From NCBI GenBank assembly GCA_036365515.1, contig CM070877.1, positions 11,724,601 to 11,788,600 on the forward strand: a DNA stretch of 64,000 nucleotides, written 5' to 3'. This document shows positions 35,090 through 48,100 of the stretch, piece after piece (the first letter of the stretch is position 1; every line of letters starts with the position of its first letter). The DNA is from Torymus aiolomorphi. Lineage: Eukaryota; Arthropoda; Insecta; Hymenoptera; Torymidae. The translations under genes were made by a program, and so were the position numbers. The notes below the pieces were generated by a model. The model was not told where the DNA came from and searched no databases. It saw only the letters and a list, made by a program, of their open reading frames with translations.

Positions 35090-36490
35090 TCAAATGTACT
35101 CGATGCCTTGGCATAAAAATGTGAGTAATAAGAGAGTATGAAAAACAACGAAAATAAGCATCATTCACGAGTTTGCATCGAACACGAGCACGATTCGTCA
35201 AATTGCGACGAAAAGCAGTACGATTCGCAATTTTGCGACGGAAACTAACACGATCCGCAAGCTCGCGACAAAAACTAACACTAACACTGACACTACCACT
35301 AACACCAACACTAACGCTAACGTAGTAGTTTTTGCTGCAAACACTGGAAAGCGTTAGTCTTTTCCACAATCTAGTAAATCGGTCGTGCTAGTTTTCGACA
35401 GAAACCAATAACACACGTTAGTTTTTGCTACAAACGCTGACACAGGCTATTCGAGTTCATCGGAACCTAAATCGTGTTAAGTATAACTTTTCGTAAGGGG
35501 CGACAACGTAGTTTTTTAATTTCACTAAAAAATATAGTTTCTATTTGGTTACCAGATGACGCGATCAATTCTGTAGAGAAATGAGAAAGCTCTCACATAT
35601 GTAGACTATGTAAATGTTGCGATTATCAAGTTTGTTGGTTTTCGAATTATGAGCAATCCTTATTTAAATTCAAGAGTTAGCTTCATACAAATATTTTGAT
35701 GCTTTAAGAATATTATCAATATAATTTCGAACGCTTCTCATTGATTTTCATAATTTTTTTTTCATTCATTCACATAATAATTTGTCATAATACCTTTAAT
35801 GAAACAATCGTTTGGTCGTATTTTTATATGAGATTTCCTTTCACATGGCGTATTTAATGTAATAAATTTGTATTGCTTAATAATGTAACAATGGAATTTA
35901 CTTTTTGTTACAGAAGCACTCAAACGAAACAACTCTAGAATCCTGCACGATAACTATCACCAGCCAGAAGTATTTAAATATTTAGTCGAATCGAACAGTA
36001 ATACGAAGATAAAATTGTCGTTCTTAAATGGCATACGTGACAAAATGTGCAATGACTCTGTGAGCTTTGGAATTATATCGTTGATTTGTATCATTTTCTG
36101 GCGAAAATGGATGTTTAATATTTGGAGATTTCGATTAATGTAATATAATTATTAACACAATCAAAAGGTAAGAAGTAAAGTAAACATTTTGAATTGACCA
36201 ACGATATAATTTTCGAGTATTATTTACGATATGTATTTACCAACTTCTCATGCTTTTATAATTGGATAACGAAATAAAAATGTTGTTTAAAATAATACAC
36301 TTACCTATAAATGACTTTAGCATTACTTTCAGTATGTAGAAATCAAATTCATGGGATCAGGGCAAGACAATCAACTAAGAGTAAATAATAATAATATAGT
36401 CTAGGGACCAGAGGGATAATTGAGCCATTTTAAGGTCTAGGCTCCACCAAAGATTTTATTGTATTTATGTCTCCTGAATATCATTTTCGA
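35090..36490. other. Spacer with short tandem repeats and one open frame
   Basis: 35150-35440 has repeated ACTAACAC/GACACTAACAC-type units. 35886-36143 (+) is open for 86 codons after a TTTTTGTTACAG acceptor-like site, but no matching upstream exon was found. Otherwise AT-rich without a recognised gene. Confidence 0.35.
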
Positions 36491-36498
36491 GAGTGGAG

Positions 36499-36893
36499 TA
36501 TCATACGATGGTCAGATAATAAGTTATAAACAATTTTTATAGACAATTAGAAAAAAATAAACTTTATGGATTAAACAAATTTTAATCATATTCTTTGAAC
36601 CAATTTGAGTAAAAAACTTTCTTACATATTTTAACATACGCCCTATAGTATTCAAGTAAAAAATTGTTAAATTTTTTTAAATAGGGCATTTTTTAAAACT
36701 TTAACAATTTTTTACTCGAAAACTATAAGTAGAGATTGTGCATACGTTAAAACATGTAGAAGTGTTTTTTTTACTCGAAATGGGTCAAAGAATGCGATTA
36801 CATTTTTTTCTAGATTGATAAAGTTTTTGTTCCCTAATTGTTTATAGTAATTGTTTGTAACTAATTACTTGACCATCTTACGATAAAGAAATA
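36499..36893. repeat. AT-rich fold-back element
   Basis: The TATCATACGATGG arm (36499) returns as CCATCTTACGATA (to 36893). The arms include TTATAAACAATT, TTCTTTGAACC and AAAAAATTGTTAAA around a centre near 36696. Non-coding. Confidence 0.65.
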
Positions 36894-36937
36894 TTTTCGT
36901 ACCTTTAACCTATTTTAAATAAAAAATAATAATATAT

Positions 36938-38294
36938 ACCTGTGGCTTCCCGGAAAACCCAATTAAGTGACGTGTTTTTCAAAATAGGTTTTATGCCCTA
37001 TTTCTTATCTTCAAACAGTCCTCTATCACGTGACAGAAATTACGAAAGTGCACTCGTTGCCTTGAATTAGCAACACAAGGAAAAACGCTGTAACTCCGCT
37101 TTTTCAACATGTTCCCGGAATAACCAAGTATCTCCATTTTTTTATTTTTTTTTTTTTTAGAATAACTCCCGGAAAACCCGCATAACTCCACTTTTTCATT
37201 TTTTTAAGAATAATTCCCGGAAAAACCAATTAACTCCAATTTTTTCATCCAATATCTTGGAAAAACGATACAACTCCACTTTTCCAATAAGAAGACGTTT
37301 CTTATTCTTATAATAAGTGTACCCATAGCTGTATTAGAAAGAGTACACACATTTGCCCGTACAAGCTCCCGTTTATATTTATCATGTATAGTTGCCGAAA
37401 AAACATATATAATTGACATTGAGACCGGAAAACCCACGCAACTCCACTGAAATTTTTGTTTATTCTAGGAATACCCACATAAGCGAAAGTCGTTTTCTAA
37501 GACATGAACTCTATTTGGTCTAGTCACTATATGGTAACATTATGTAACAAGGGAGAAAAGTCGCTCTTGATTCCCTCGGGTGATCACTACCCTCGCTTCG
37601 CTTCGCTCGCTCGGGCAGTGAACCCACCCGCGGGAATCAAGAGCGACTTTTCTCCCGAGTTACATATAGTACTTTATTCCCATCTCAACTCTGGCCATTT
37701 TTTTATTTGGAAAGTAGGACCGACAGAAATATGGAGAGTGTTTGTAAACATGGGCGGCGGCCGGCAAAAAGAGGGAAATATGGCCATATTTCCCTCTTTT
37801 GCGGGAAATATGATGATATTTCCCGCAAACGTTAAATTTGTTGAAAGAGGGAAACAATTCTAACTTGTGTCCCGCTTTTCTGGGAATAATAGTATATTAC
37901 GCACCATGGGAGGAAAAAACTTGGACAGTCCACAGCTCCGAGCCGAAGGCTCGGGTGGCAATTTACACGAGCTGGGGGCTGGCCAATTTTACTCCCGTGG
38001 TGCGTATACTATTTTTTCTTCACACCGGGCCGAAAGTGCCTCATTCCCGCCCGACTCCGAAACGGAAATATAGCATTTTCGTTTCGGAGCCGGGCGGGAA
38101 TGAGGCACTTTCGGCCCGGTGTGAGGAAAAATATGTTATTTAGATTAGTATTCATTAGTATTCGTAGATGAAGTGTTGCATATTATATTCAATCTCATTT
38201 GTCTTGATTTAAAACACCGATGCGAAACTAAAAACTCGATTTACTCGAAATAATGAAAAGTGGAGATAGTAGGTTATTCCTGGAAGCCACAGAT
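36938..38294. repeat. TIR element with subterminal repeats and two inserted hairpins
   Basis: CTGTGGCTTCCCGGAAAACC (36940) matches the right end GGTTATTCCTGGAAGCCACAG (38273-38293) inverted. The left arm carries about five units with CCCGGAAAACCC followed by ACTCCACTTTTTC (36990-37450). Two hairpins are nested: about 37545-37672 (GAGAAAAGTCGCTCTTGATT stem) and the module at 37888-38013, followed by a third stem to 38130. Confidence 0.65.
37888..38013. repeat. AATAGTATA hairpin module
   Basis: It starts AATAGTATATTACGCACC and ends GGTGCGTATACTATT. The loop reads CGAGCCGAAGGCTCGGGTGG. 126 bp. The next 120 bp form a further long hairpin whose stem contains GAGGCACTTTCGGCCCGGTG. Confidence 0.7.
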
Positions 38295-38299
38295 ACATG

Positions 38300-40052
38300 A
38301 GATATTTCACATGAATTCAGAAGCTCAAAATTTTAAAATCGTTTAGGTTTGGCGAGTTTACAGTTTTTGGTGGAAAAGACATGTTCCTAGATTTTTAGAC
38401 CAATATTTTAATAATTACAAGTTATTCTACATGAAAAATTGTTATTTTTTGCAATTTTTGGTGAAAACTAAACTTCTGTCATTTTTTTTACTCATAATCC
38501 TGAAACTTTTTGTATGGCACATTGATTGGAAAAAAGTTTGTATTTTACTTGTAGAATGTGGCCATATTTATTTTATGACCCATTTTGAAAGTCTCTGATT
38601 GGCTGCTTCTTAGTGTATCTTCATCTAAAAAAAAAAATAGTACGGCAGAATTTTTTTTGTTTGACAAAATTTTTTCTGATTCTTTATTAAAAATCCTTTA
38701 AAACAAACCCTGGATCGAGATTGGCAAACCCTCTTGAAAAAAGATATAAATTTTTTAAATATCAACACTATCAACAGAAACCAATAATTTGTAGTTTTGA
38801 CAACCGGATGGATTTGAGAATTTAGTAATATTCATACACCTCATATCATGGATCTTGTCACTGAATTTTGTCAAAGTATAAAAAATGCATTAAACATCTA
38901 TTTTCAACAATATTTTCAACAGCTAGGCTTATAGGCTTATAATAACATTTATGTTTACTTTCCTGAATTTTCAATGGGATCTGCTTATACTACTAATACA
39001 CTCTATTCGCATTCTTCATATCTACTCAAAATTAAATTTCATAAGTAATCCATTATTATGTGTACGAAAGCTGAAGGTAAATTATTAGCTTTGTAACGGT
39101 GAAAAAAATTTTCGAGACAAAAAAATACCTATATTTTCTAAAAAAAAAAAAAGTCTATAGCTATCACGGTTCTTTTGTTATTAACGAAAACGTGTTTTTT
39201 TAGAAGCTTATAACTCCTAAACTTAACGGTCAATTTTTTTGAGAAAAATCATGATAATACAGAATATAAATAGCTATAATCTGTTAAAATTTGAATACAT
39301 TCTGTAGGCTAGATTTTGAGTAAAAAATTGAAAAATGAAAAAAATCGGTTTTGTATGGCCAACGATTACAAGAGTAAAATTGACTTAATGGCTTCAAAAT
39401 TCCTTTTAGAGGTAGATTTTTTATAGTTCTCGGTCGAATTCTTTGGGCAAAATGATTGGTTAAAATTTTAAGTCGATAAATCAAGTATTCTCTAAGAAAA
39501 CGCGATTCGATAATTTTAATTAATTATAAAATTGTATAATAATAATTGCTTTTTAATGATAAAAAATAGAAAGAGTAAAAATAAAAAGTCACAAACCATT
39601 TAACATAGTCTCACCGTACAAAATAAAATATTAAATTAAAAAAATTGGAATTAAAAATTAATTAAAGGAATCAGTAAATTAAGTTTATGGAAGCTACGTG
39701 CCAATGAATGGCAGCGTTTTTTTTTTAGATGAAGATATACTATGAAGTAGCCAATCAGAGACTTTCAAAATGGGTCATAAAATAAATATGGCCACATTCT
39801 ACAAGTAAAATGCAAACTTTTTTCCAATCAATGTGCTATAAAAAAAGTTTCAGGATTATGAGTAAAAAAATGACAAAAGTTTAGTTTTCATCAAAAATTG
39901 CAAAAAAATAACAATTTTTCATGTAGAATAAGTTATAATTATTAAAATATTGGTCTAAAAATCTAGGAACATTTTTTTTCACCAAAAACTGTAAACTCGC
40001 CAAACCTAAGCGATTTTAAAATTTTGAGCTTCTGAATTCATGTGAAATATCC
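38300..40052. repeat. 1.75 kb fold-back element with 340-bp inverted arms
   Basis: The left arm (38300-38645) begins AGATATTTCACATGAATTCA and the right arm (39715-40052) ends in the inverse; arm identity is high throughout. The 1.07 kb interior is AT-rich without a transposase frame. The inner edge of the right arm contains GCCAATGAATGGCAGCG, an end motif shared with the 7822-9015 element. Confidence 0.8.
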
Positions 40053-40059
40053 CATATTT

Positions 40060-40430
40060 ATATATACTTTTTTGTTATGAATGTTCACGAACTATTCTTT
40101 TCTTACCTAACCTCACTTTGCTCCATAACAACAACAAAAACTGCTAATCGTAAATAATAAAAAACAATAGTTGCATAAAAATAATAACAACAATCTACGT
40201 GACCATACTGACCAACCGAGCCAGCTGATCGCAGATGTCGCCTCATCCCAGGCGGCAGCGCAGACATCACCTCCCCTCCTCCTCCCGCCACCCAGGCACC
40301 CACACAATATATGCCCACACATCCATACCACGACTTGCGTGTTGCGTCGTGTCAATTCGTTCGTATTGGCTGTTTATGCCTCGACGACATATACACACAC
40401 TGCCCGTACATGTGTGCGTGAAGTCATCGT
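40060..40430. other. C-rich upstream flank of Scamp
   Basis: 40200-40340 is strongly C-rich (CCACCCAGGCACCC type), mirrored by G/A-rich sequence downstream of the promoter. TCGTCG repeats occur at 40427-40443. No gene. Confidence 0.4.
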
Positions 40431-40680
40431 CGTCGTCGTCGTCGAACAGAAACAGACAAACACGTTAGTGCGCCGAACGCGATGAGTCCGGGGCCCTCCG
40501 CGCGTCCCCTACACTGACTTATATATATATATACAGACTGACGGCACTCGAGTTTTCGCCTCCGGTGCGTCGTCGTCGAGTTCGGCTGCGAGGATTCGGT
40601 GCGAGAAAGTAGATAGGGAGAGGAAAGAGTGCGAGAACGGCGAGGAGAAGAGTGTATAGCAGCACGAGCAGCAGAGCAAG
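40430..40680 (+). promoter_or_regulatory. Scamp promoter and 5'UTR
   Basis: This CpG-containing stretch has a TATATATATATA run at about 40520-40532 and then a GC-rich, GA-rising leader up to the ATG at 40681. A start site some 30 bp after the AT run is plausible. The leader carries an in-frame TAG at 40657-40659 and no splice acceptor close to the ATG. Confidence 0.45.
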
Positions 40681-43600
40681 ATGTCGGGCTTCGACGAGAA
40701 CCCCTTCGGCGAGCCCAACGTCAGCAGCGATCCCTTTGCGGTGAGTGTGTCATCTGTATATTTATGAGGTTTCCTTCGTCCCAGAACCTACGTGTGTTTG
40801 GGTCGTTTCGTCTGTGTGAGTTGCCCTTTTCTACTGGTTAGACGAGGGATGGATATCGGCGGGGGGGGGGGGGGGGGCAGCACAGGACATATGCTTTCTC
40901 ACGGTCGAGATAAGGATTCGAGTGGGTCTCTGATAACAGGAGAGTGATTGTTAAGAGAGGTTAGGTTCTGTGGCTAATAGTTATATAGGTGATATAGATG
41001 CATGAGTCACAGGTTTCATCTGAATACTGCATGACTGATAAGCCTGCAAAGGTGGGATTAGGTGATTAATGCAGCGGCATCGTTGCTCTGCTTGTTTTTC
41101 ATGTTTACGTTTTCCTCTTTACGGCTTTATCTGCAAGCACTGATATTTATGGAGGAGAGATAGTATTTGATTTTTAGGTAAAGCATAGAGAATGCATTGA
41201 TTAGTGTCTGGTTTATGAGGAGTGAAATTCTTGGGGGGATTCAAGAAAGATGCAACAGGAAACTATCTCACTTGTTTGACAAGAAGTTTGTGTGACATTT
41301 GCTCAGTGCATGCAAATATAGAAAGATTTCTGTTACACTGTTAGCCAAAGCAATTAAAATTCCTTGGATAGTATGTAAAAAAAGTTTTCACGCTCGTATC
41401 ACTTGTTTATTGTTTGTGATTAGTTTAATCCTGTTTATAGTTCAAGAACTAGATTTAACTGTATTTGATTATAAAAATTTATTGATACAGAAGTTCATAA
41501 CAATTAGAATTAGATTACTTTATATTCATTTTTATTTACTCAATATATTGCAACATTTGATTATATTTGTTAATTTTTTCTATTTGTTTCTGTAATAAAG
41601 ATTCCTTTTTATCTTTGTGTTCAGAACAAATTGCATGCTTCTAATGTGAAGTACAATCAATATTGATTATTCCAAAAGGGTAAATCAATAATTCAGAAAC
41701 TGTATTTTGTAATAAATAAGTAAATGTATAAGAGTAATATCTAAAAACAATAATAGGTAGTACATAAAATAGATTTAATTTGTCAATGGTAGCTTTAAGC
41801 TGATTGTAATTAGTCATTGATTTTGTGTTCTTAAATGTCTTGATAAGTTACTTGTAAATTTCTCATGCATTATTTATACTCATATATCATTCAGAATTAA
41901 TAAAGTTTTTAACTGTCAAAAGATTTGAATTTGAAATGATAATATATAAAATTTAATTTGCTTTATCATGTGTCATATAGAACAACACTTGTAATGCATC
42001 ATTAAAATTATTATCTACATGGGAAATGCTAAACATGTTATGAAAAGAATGTTCATGTAACCACATAGAATATTTCAATAACTGATAGACTTAAATTAAA
42101 GTTTTACTCAATATTCTCAAGAATTTTGTATAAGCAGGTTTGCAGTAACCTTATGGTTGTTATTATGATGCAAAAACTTTCATAAACTGTAACAAATATT
42201 TAACTAGATTTTAATAAGTCATTCAAAGTTGCTTTAAAATTTCATATTGCTTTCTGTTCCACCAAAGATAATGTATAGTAGATACCTTGTAAGTGACCAT
42301 TTCTTTCCTGTGGATGTAATATGATACCTTGATGATGCAGGTTTCTGGTATTTTTTTCATCTATAGGTAGAAGGATGCATACTCAGCTTACATATTGTAG
42401 TATAATAATTTATGTATAAAATTTTGCATTAACTATTCATGATTATATGTTTAAATTTTTTTAACATGTTCTGAATTTAAAATTTTATTATAAGAAATAT
42501 AGTACTTATTATTTTCTTGATTTCCTCAGGATCCAGCTGTACGTAAAGCAGCCAATTCGATACCAAACAGGGGGATTGAAGACTATAACCCATTTGCGGA
42601 CCAACCGGGAGGCACTGGCACACAAGTTAGAGGAGCCTCAAATCCACCCATTTATGGAGGCACAGCTGTAACACAACAGCCTGCTACGCTGCAAACATCG
42701 AGTCAGGAGGCACCACCTCCAAACTACACACGTACTCCTCAGCAACCTGCACCTCAAATGAGCAGTGGAATGGGAACATTTTCACCCACAAGCGTATGTC
42801 TTTACAATTAAATCTTATGTTTAGTCAAGTGGTTAAAGAGACTTACTACAAATGAAATTTTATTTATTGCAGCAACCACCAAATGAACCATGGAAGAATG
42901 AAGCTATGAACAATACACCTTACTATCGTAAGTAATACATAAATTACTTTAAAATTTATAAATTTGGAAGGTCTATTGTATAAAAATAAAATTTTTTTTT
43001 ATGTAGCAAGGAGAAATAACTGGCCACCGGTACCTGAGAAGTGTTGTGTACAGCCTTGCTTTTATCAAGATATTGATGTTGAGATACAAACTGACTTTCA
43101 GAAAATCGTTCGACAACTATATTATTTATGGATGTGTAAGTATATAAAAATGATTTGTCAATTCAAAAATTAATTTTAATGCACTGAATTATAAAAAAAA
43201 AGTAGAAAAACTATTTTATTAAATAATCATAAACGTATTTTACAGTTCACGGCTTTGTATTAGTATTAAACGTAATTGGCGGTTTTGCTATGTTATTGGC
43301 TTATGGTTACTTTACAACGTTTGGACTGGGTATTCTCTATCTCATTCTTTTCACCCCATTCTCGTTTATTTGTTGGTTCAGACCAGCATATCAAGCTTTC
43401 AAGTATGTACATTTATTACGCACATAAGACAATTATCGATTTAATATTTTCAAAATAAATTTAACGTCCGTTTTTTTCAGGAGTGACAGTTCCTTTAACT
43501 TTATGGTATTTTTTTTTATATTCTTTTTCCAAGTTGTGGTAACTGTTATCCAAAGTATTGGAATTCCTGGATCTGGAACATGGTAAAAACGTGGAATCTA

Positions 43601-44060
43601 TTAGTAAACCTAAAAAATTTTTTAAAATAAATTGTATAGTAATTTTATTATTTTTTCAGTGGGATTATTACAGCGATTGCGACATTTAAATCAACAGCAA
43701 AAGACATGTTTATGGGAATTCTTATACTTCTTGTTGCAATAGGATTTATCGTTGCTGCTACTGGCGATATTGTACTTCTTTCAAAGGTAATTTTTACTAG
43801 ACATTATTTTATTTCGTAAAGATAAACAAATAATCGTTCAGTACTTTAGCTAGATACCCTACTTCAACGATAATACTAATCGACACGATTTTTCATAGGT
43901 GCATCGTATCTACCGCAGCACAGGTGCCAGCGTGACCAAGGCCCAGCAGGAGTTCACCTCGACGTTCTTACGGAACGAGCATGTGCAAAGCGCGGCGTCG
44001 AACGTTGCGGCAACAGCCGTCCGCGCCCAGGTCAACAACATGACGCAGCCGCGCTACTAA
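40681..44060 (+). CDS. Scamp: Secretory carrier-associated membrane protein (SCAMP), 8 exons
   Basis: Exons are 40681-40740, 42530-42793, 42873-42927, 43007-43135, 43246-43402, 43481-43582, 43660-43786 and 43899-44060, giving 351 residues, close to vertebrate SCAMP1. An in-frame TAG at 40657-40659 precedes the ATG. The cytosolic N-terminus has two NPF motifs (residues 7-9 and 40-42), which in this family bind EH-domain endocytic proteins, and a Pro/Gln-rich stretch. The conserved [10 protein letters not shown] block leads into four hydrophobic segments (about 170-192, 196-211, 230-250 and 262-284). The linker between segments 2 and 3 contains [10 protein letters not shown] (212-221), the SCAMP E-peptide signature. 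The C-terminal tail is cytosolic by family topology. SCAMPs act in post-Golgi recycling and exocytosis. Intron 1 is 1.8 kb and the others are short. No defects were seen. Confidence 0.96.
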
Positions 44061-45111
44061 AGTACACTGCGAAGTTCGGAAGATAGAGAGAAGAAACAAT
44101 AATGTGGGATGTAAGAAGCTCGATTCAGGTACATATATACACTGAATGAGAATATCGTGATTCAGCTAAATCTTTATCACGATACTTCCAGTACGATGAT
44201 AAAGTGTCTGTTGATCAGCTTGAAATATTTATTTAATGTAAAAGGCTTTCTTTATAAATTGATATTAATTATTTGAAATATGTATGAATAAAAATTCATT
44301 CGGATCGAATGAATATTTTCTCGCACTTGCTTGAAAGTATTGAAATAAACATTTACTTGAATAATTTGTTTTCAGCGTATAATACAATTTACTCTCAAGT
44401 GTCAAGTGCGCATTAATGAAGAGTGCAAGTGTGCGTCGAAGTGAGTGTATACTTACAAGTAGAGGGGAAAAAGTATGTAGAAAGAAGCTGAGTAGACATT
44501 ATGTGCGACAAGACGAGAGGGTGTGTCTATATAATATACTTGCTGTTACGAGAAAACATAGTGCAAGAAGTTTACGTTTTAATCAACCACTCTCATTGCG
44601 TTTATCGCACGTTACATATATTTTATGAATTTGTAACATTATGCTCTTTCCTCTTGACACTTTCTTGGAATTATATATATCAAAAACACCTACGAAATTT
44701 CGAAATCTACTTATGTTCTCTCGTAATCAAAGCTTTCAATTGTAATCATGTTTTCTCGTGTTACAACAGCATTCCATATTTTGTGTTGTATATACCTTAA
44801 TGTTTTAAAGAACTAATATTATATAAAAGAAACGAACTTGACGCCGAATGGAATGCGTGCGACACAGAATTGTCCATTTTGCAGTATTATCATCACAAAA
44901 GTGCTGCAAGATCAACGGGAGTATTTAGACTTAACGTTTGATTGTCTGGCTGTTGATTTTAGAATTGAAAAATTAAATTGTATAAAAATTTATCATTAAT
45001 ATATGTAAATTAAAATTATGTACTCACGCAACTTTTTCGAACGTCCTCCAGGACTTACAATTGCGTTACGTTATGATAAAATTATTTGGTTATCATTTAC
45101 TCTGTTTTTCT
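44061..45111. other. Scamp and Mcm9 converging 3' regions
   Basis: Scamp ends at 44060 and Mcm9 at 45112 on the opposite strand, so this 1 kb holds both 3'UTRs. AATAAA signals on the plus strand lie at 44287-44292 and 44344-44349, either of which could end Scamp. No clear AATAAA for Mcm9 was found on the minus strand. No further gene was seen; the AT-rich ORFs here lack any family signature. Confidence 0.5.
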
Positions 45112-48100
45112 TTACAAATGTTCTACTAAGTCGTCTAAATTAAGAGTACTGAGTATCTCCGCTCCTGCAAATGTAATAATAACTATGTTTTCTAATATTG
45201 CTTTAACGTTTGTCATGTAATATATTTAAAAAAATTTTTTTCTTTTGTATTCGCATAAGTCGTATAAGTCATTAAAATATTTTCGAAATGTTACAAACGC
45301 TCTATTGTTTGTTATATTATTGTTCTACGCACCCTCTTCTTTATACGTGGCGATTGAGTCAGTTGGGAATCTACAACTGTCGTTTCCTATACCATTGGTC
45401 AAGTTGATCAATTGCGTGGAGAAAATTGCGTCCATTATTAATACTTCTGATCTGTACATGAGTTTAGCGTGTCCTTCCGCCAATCTAATATCAAAATTAG
45501 CTATTATCAAAACTTACTATCTTTAATTTTATAGTTAATGAAAATCTACTTTAAACGAATGAGTAAATCAGTGTTATATTTAATTGTTTCAAAGCTTGGT
45601 TGTTAATATATTTTTATTGCTCCTAATACTATAAAGTTTTCTTTTTTACAAAAGAAACATATAAAATGCATAGAAATCGAATGTATTTATATGTATATTG
45701 CGAGATTATATATATCATCTCGTTTATAATTAATATAATAAAACGTTTGATTCTCTTTTTAATCACGAGTGTCAATGTATTCAAACCTGACTAAGCTGTC
45801 CATCAGTCGAACAGTCGTGCGTTCTTCTCGCCTGTCGGGTCTGTGTCTATGATACATATACGCCGCGCATAAAACTCGCTCTGCCTCTTTCGTCATCTTC
45901 GGTTTCAAATTGTGTATGTGGGCAAAGTATTCTCGCAGAGTTTTCTCATCCCATAGACCGTCCGTTTTTATGATACTTATACCACCCGTGGCATTTCTAT
46001 ATAAAATCATGTAAAGCAGTTGCAAATATGTTTTATATTTTTTTCATAAATAAAATCAAACATCTTACATTTCGGCGCTATCTGTGGCAGAAGTATTCAT
46101 ATTCAATAGTTCCTTCCGCATGCTTTCGGTCATCGAGTAGTTCGTAGCGTTTTTCATAGTTCTGAAGCACATAAATAATTATATAAAATATTGAATTTTC
46201 CATTTAGCCAATCTGTGCAGAAACGGAACTCGAATACGTATACGTAAGCCTCGAAAATTACGAATTGAAGCAAAATTGGAAAAGTTTCATCATACTCATT
46301 CAAATTGTTAAAACACTGTGTATCACACGTTTATATACAACCATAAAAAATAATTAAACTCTGTCAATTAGACTTTAGTTACTCATTTTCAAGACTTTAT
46401 AATATTCAAAAGGCGTTTCTGCACGTATCACCAACGGAAAGTTGATTAACTATCAATGTAATTATTATCACAGCTAAATTACAAATTAACATTTGCTGGT
46501 GCCTATTTAGCCATAACATCCTCAATTCATTTTACTACCTGCACTACCCACCAGAAATCGTGAAACTTACAGTTGACTTTGACATTCGGCAGTGGACATC
46601 GCGTTCTGTAGTATATGATTCGACACTAGCTCGTCCCACTGTGGATCATGTTTATCCCTCAGGAACAGAATAAGATCGAACCTTGACAGCAGAGGGCCAC
46701 CGAGTCTCATCCGCACCTCCTCGCCATCGACAAACCTGCCGCCGACGGGGTTGATGGCCGCGACTACTGTGCACCGAGAGTTTAACGTGCTGACGAGGCC
46801 GGCCTTGGCGATGGATATCGTCTGCTGCTCCATCGCCTCGTGGATGGAAGCCATGTCGTTGTTGCTCATCGTCGTCAGCTCGTCGATACAGCAGACACCA
46901 CCGTTGGCTGAGACCAGAGCACCGGCCTCCAGGTGCCAGCCATCTGAGTCCTAAAAATGTTTAAAAATTTAGTTTTATAGGCACTCTTTGAATGGCTGAG
47001 GATGTGGTGACAATGTGATACTTTGATAGCCGCAGCTGTGAGACCAGCAGCGGTGGTGCCAACCCCCGTTGTCATGATGGAACGAGCTGCTAGTCGAGCC
47101 GCTGCTCGGAGTATCTGCGATTTACCGGTACCGGGGTCGCCGCATAGCAGTAAATGTGGATCGCCTCTTACTCTTGTTCCTATAGTTTACAAATGAAAAT
47201 CAGTTCATATATACCTTGAATTTTTTCATTCTAAAAATGAGAATTGTACCTGATTTATTTGTTTTTGTCACTCCACCAGCCAATATCACTGCAAGCGCCA
47301 ATTTCATACTGTACATACCATACAACTAAAAGAAGATTAAAAGTTGTAAAAACTCATGATTTTTCTTCAAATTATATAGAAATGTATACCTGTGGGCATA
47401 TTGATGCAAGAATATTATCTCTGCCATCCAAAGGCTTTTCTTCATAGTTTTTCCAATAATTACGAAAAATTTTCATTATCTCTTCTCTACAGAAATCTGA
47501 TTCTGTAACTTTTCTTCTTATCAATAAACTATTTGCTAACATAAATGTTGTAGCCGTAGCACGTTGGCCCTCAACAATGTTATCCCACTTCCTTACTAGA
47601 TAACCACTGTTAGATAAAATTAATTAATATTATTGTCTTTTTGTTATTTAACATAAAAACCTTTAAAACATTTTATACCTAATATTTACATGATCTCCTG
47701 ATGTACATTTGTCAACTAAGTCTTCAAGTAACACAACTTGTAAAGCAGATGTCATTGATGTATTAGCACCTTGAGATTTATCCTATAAAAAAATATTATA
47801 TATAATAAAAAGTAAAATAATTTAAACTAATAAATTTACTTGTATCTTAATTTCTTGATAATCTGCACATTCTTGTTCTTGGACTGAACCCTCAGGGTGA
47901 AGGGATTTTTTCTTACATGCCTCACATTCTCTGACATCTGGAAACTTACTTCTTTCCCAGTCAAGCTAAAAATAAAGTTAATGTTATAAAATATATGCTT
48001 CAATACAGGGAAATTATTTTGATAGTGTTAACACCTTAACAATAGTGACATGTTTGCACTTTTTACATAGCAAATGTTTAGCGGTAATTGAGACTGATGG

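Noticed and set aside
37838..38143. 101-codon plus-strand ORF
   Set aside because: It lies inside two hairpins; the frame is a by-product of inverted repeats.
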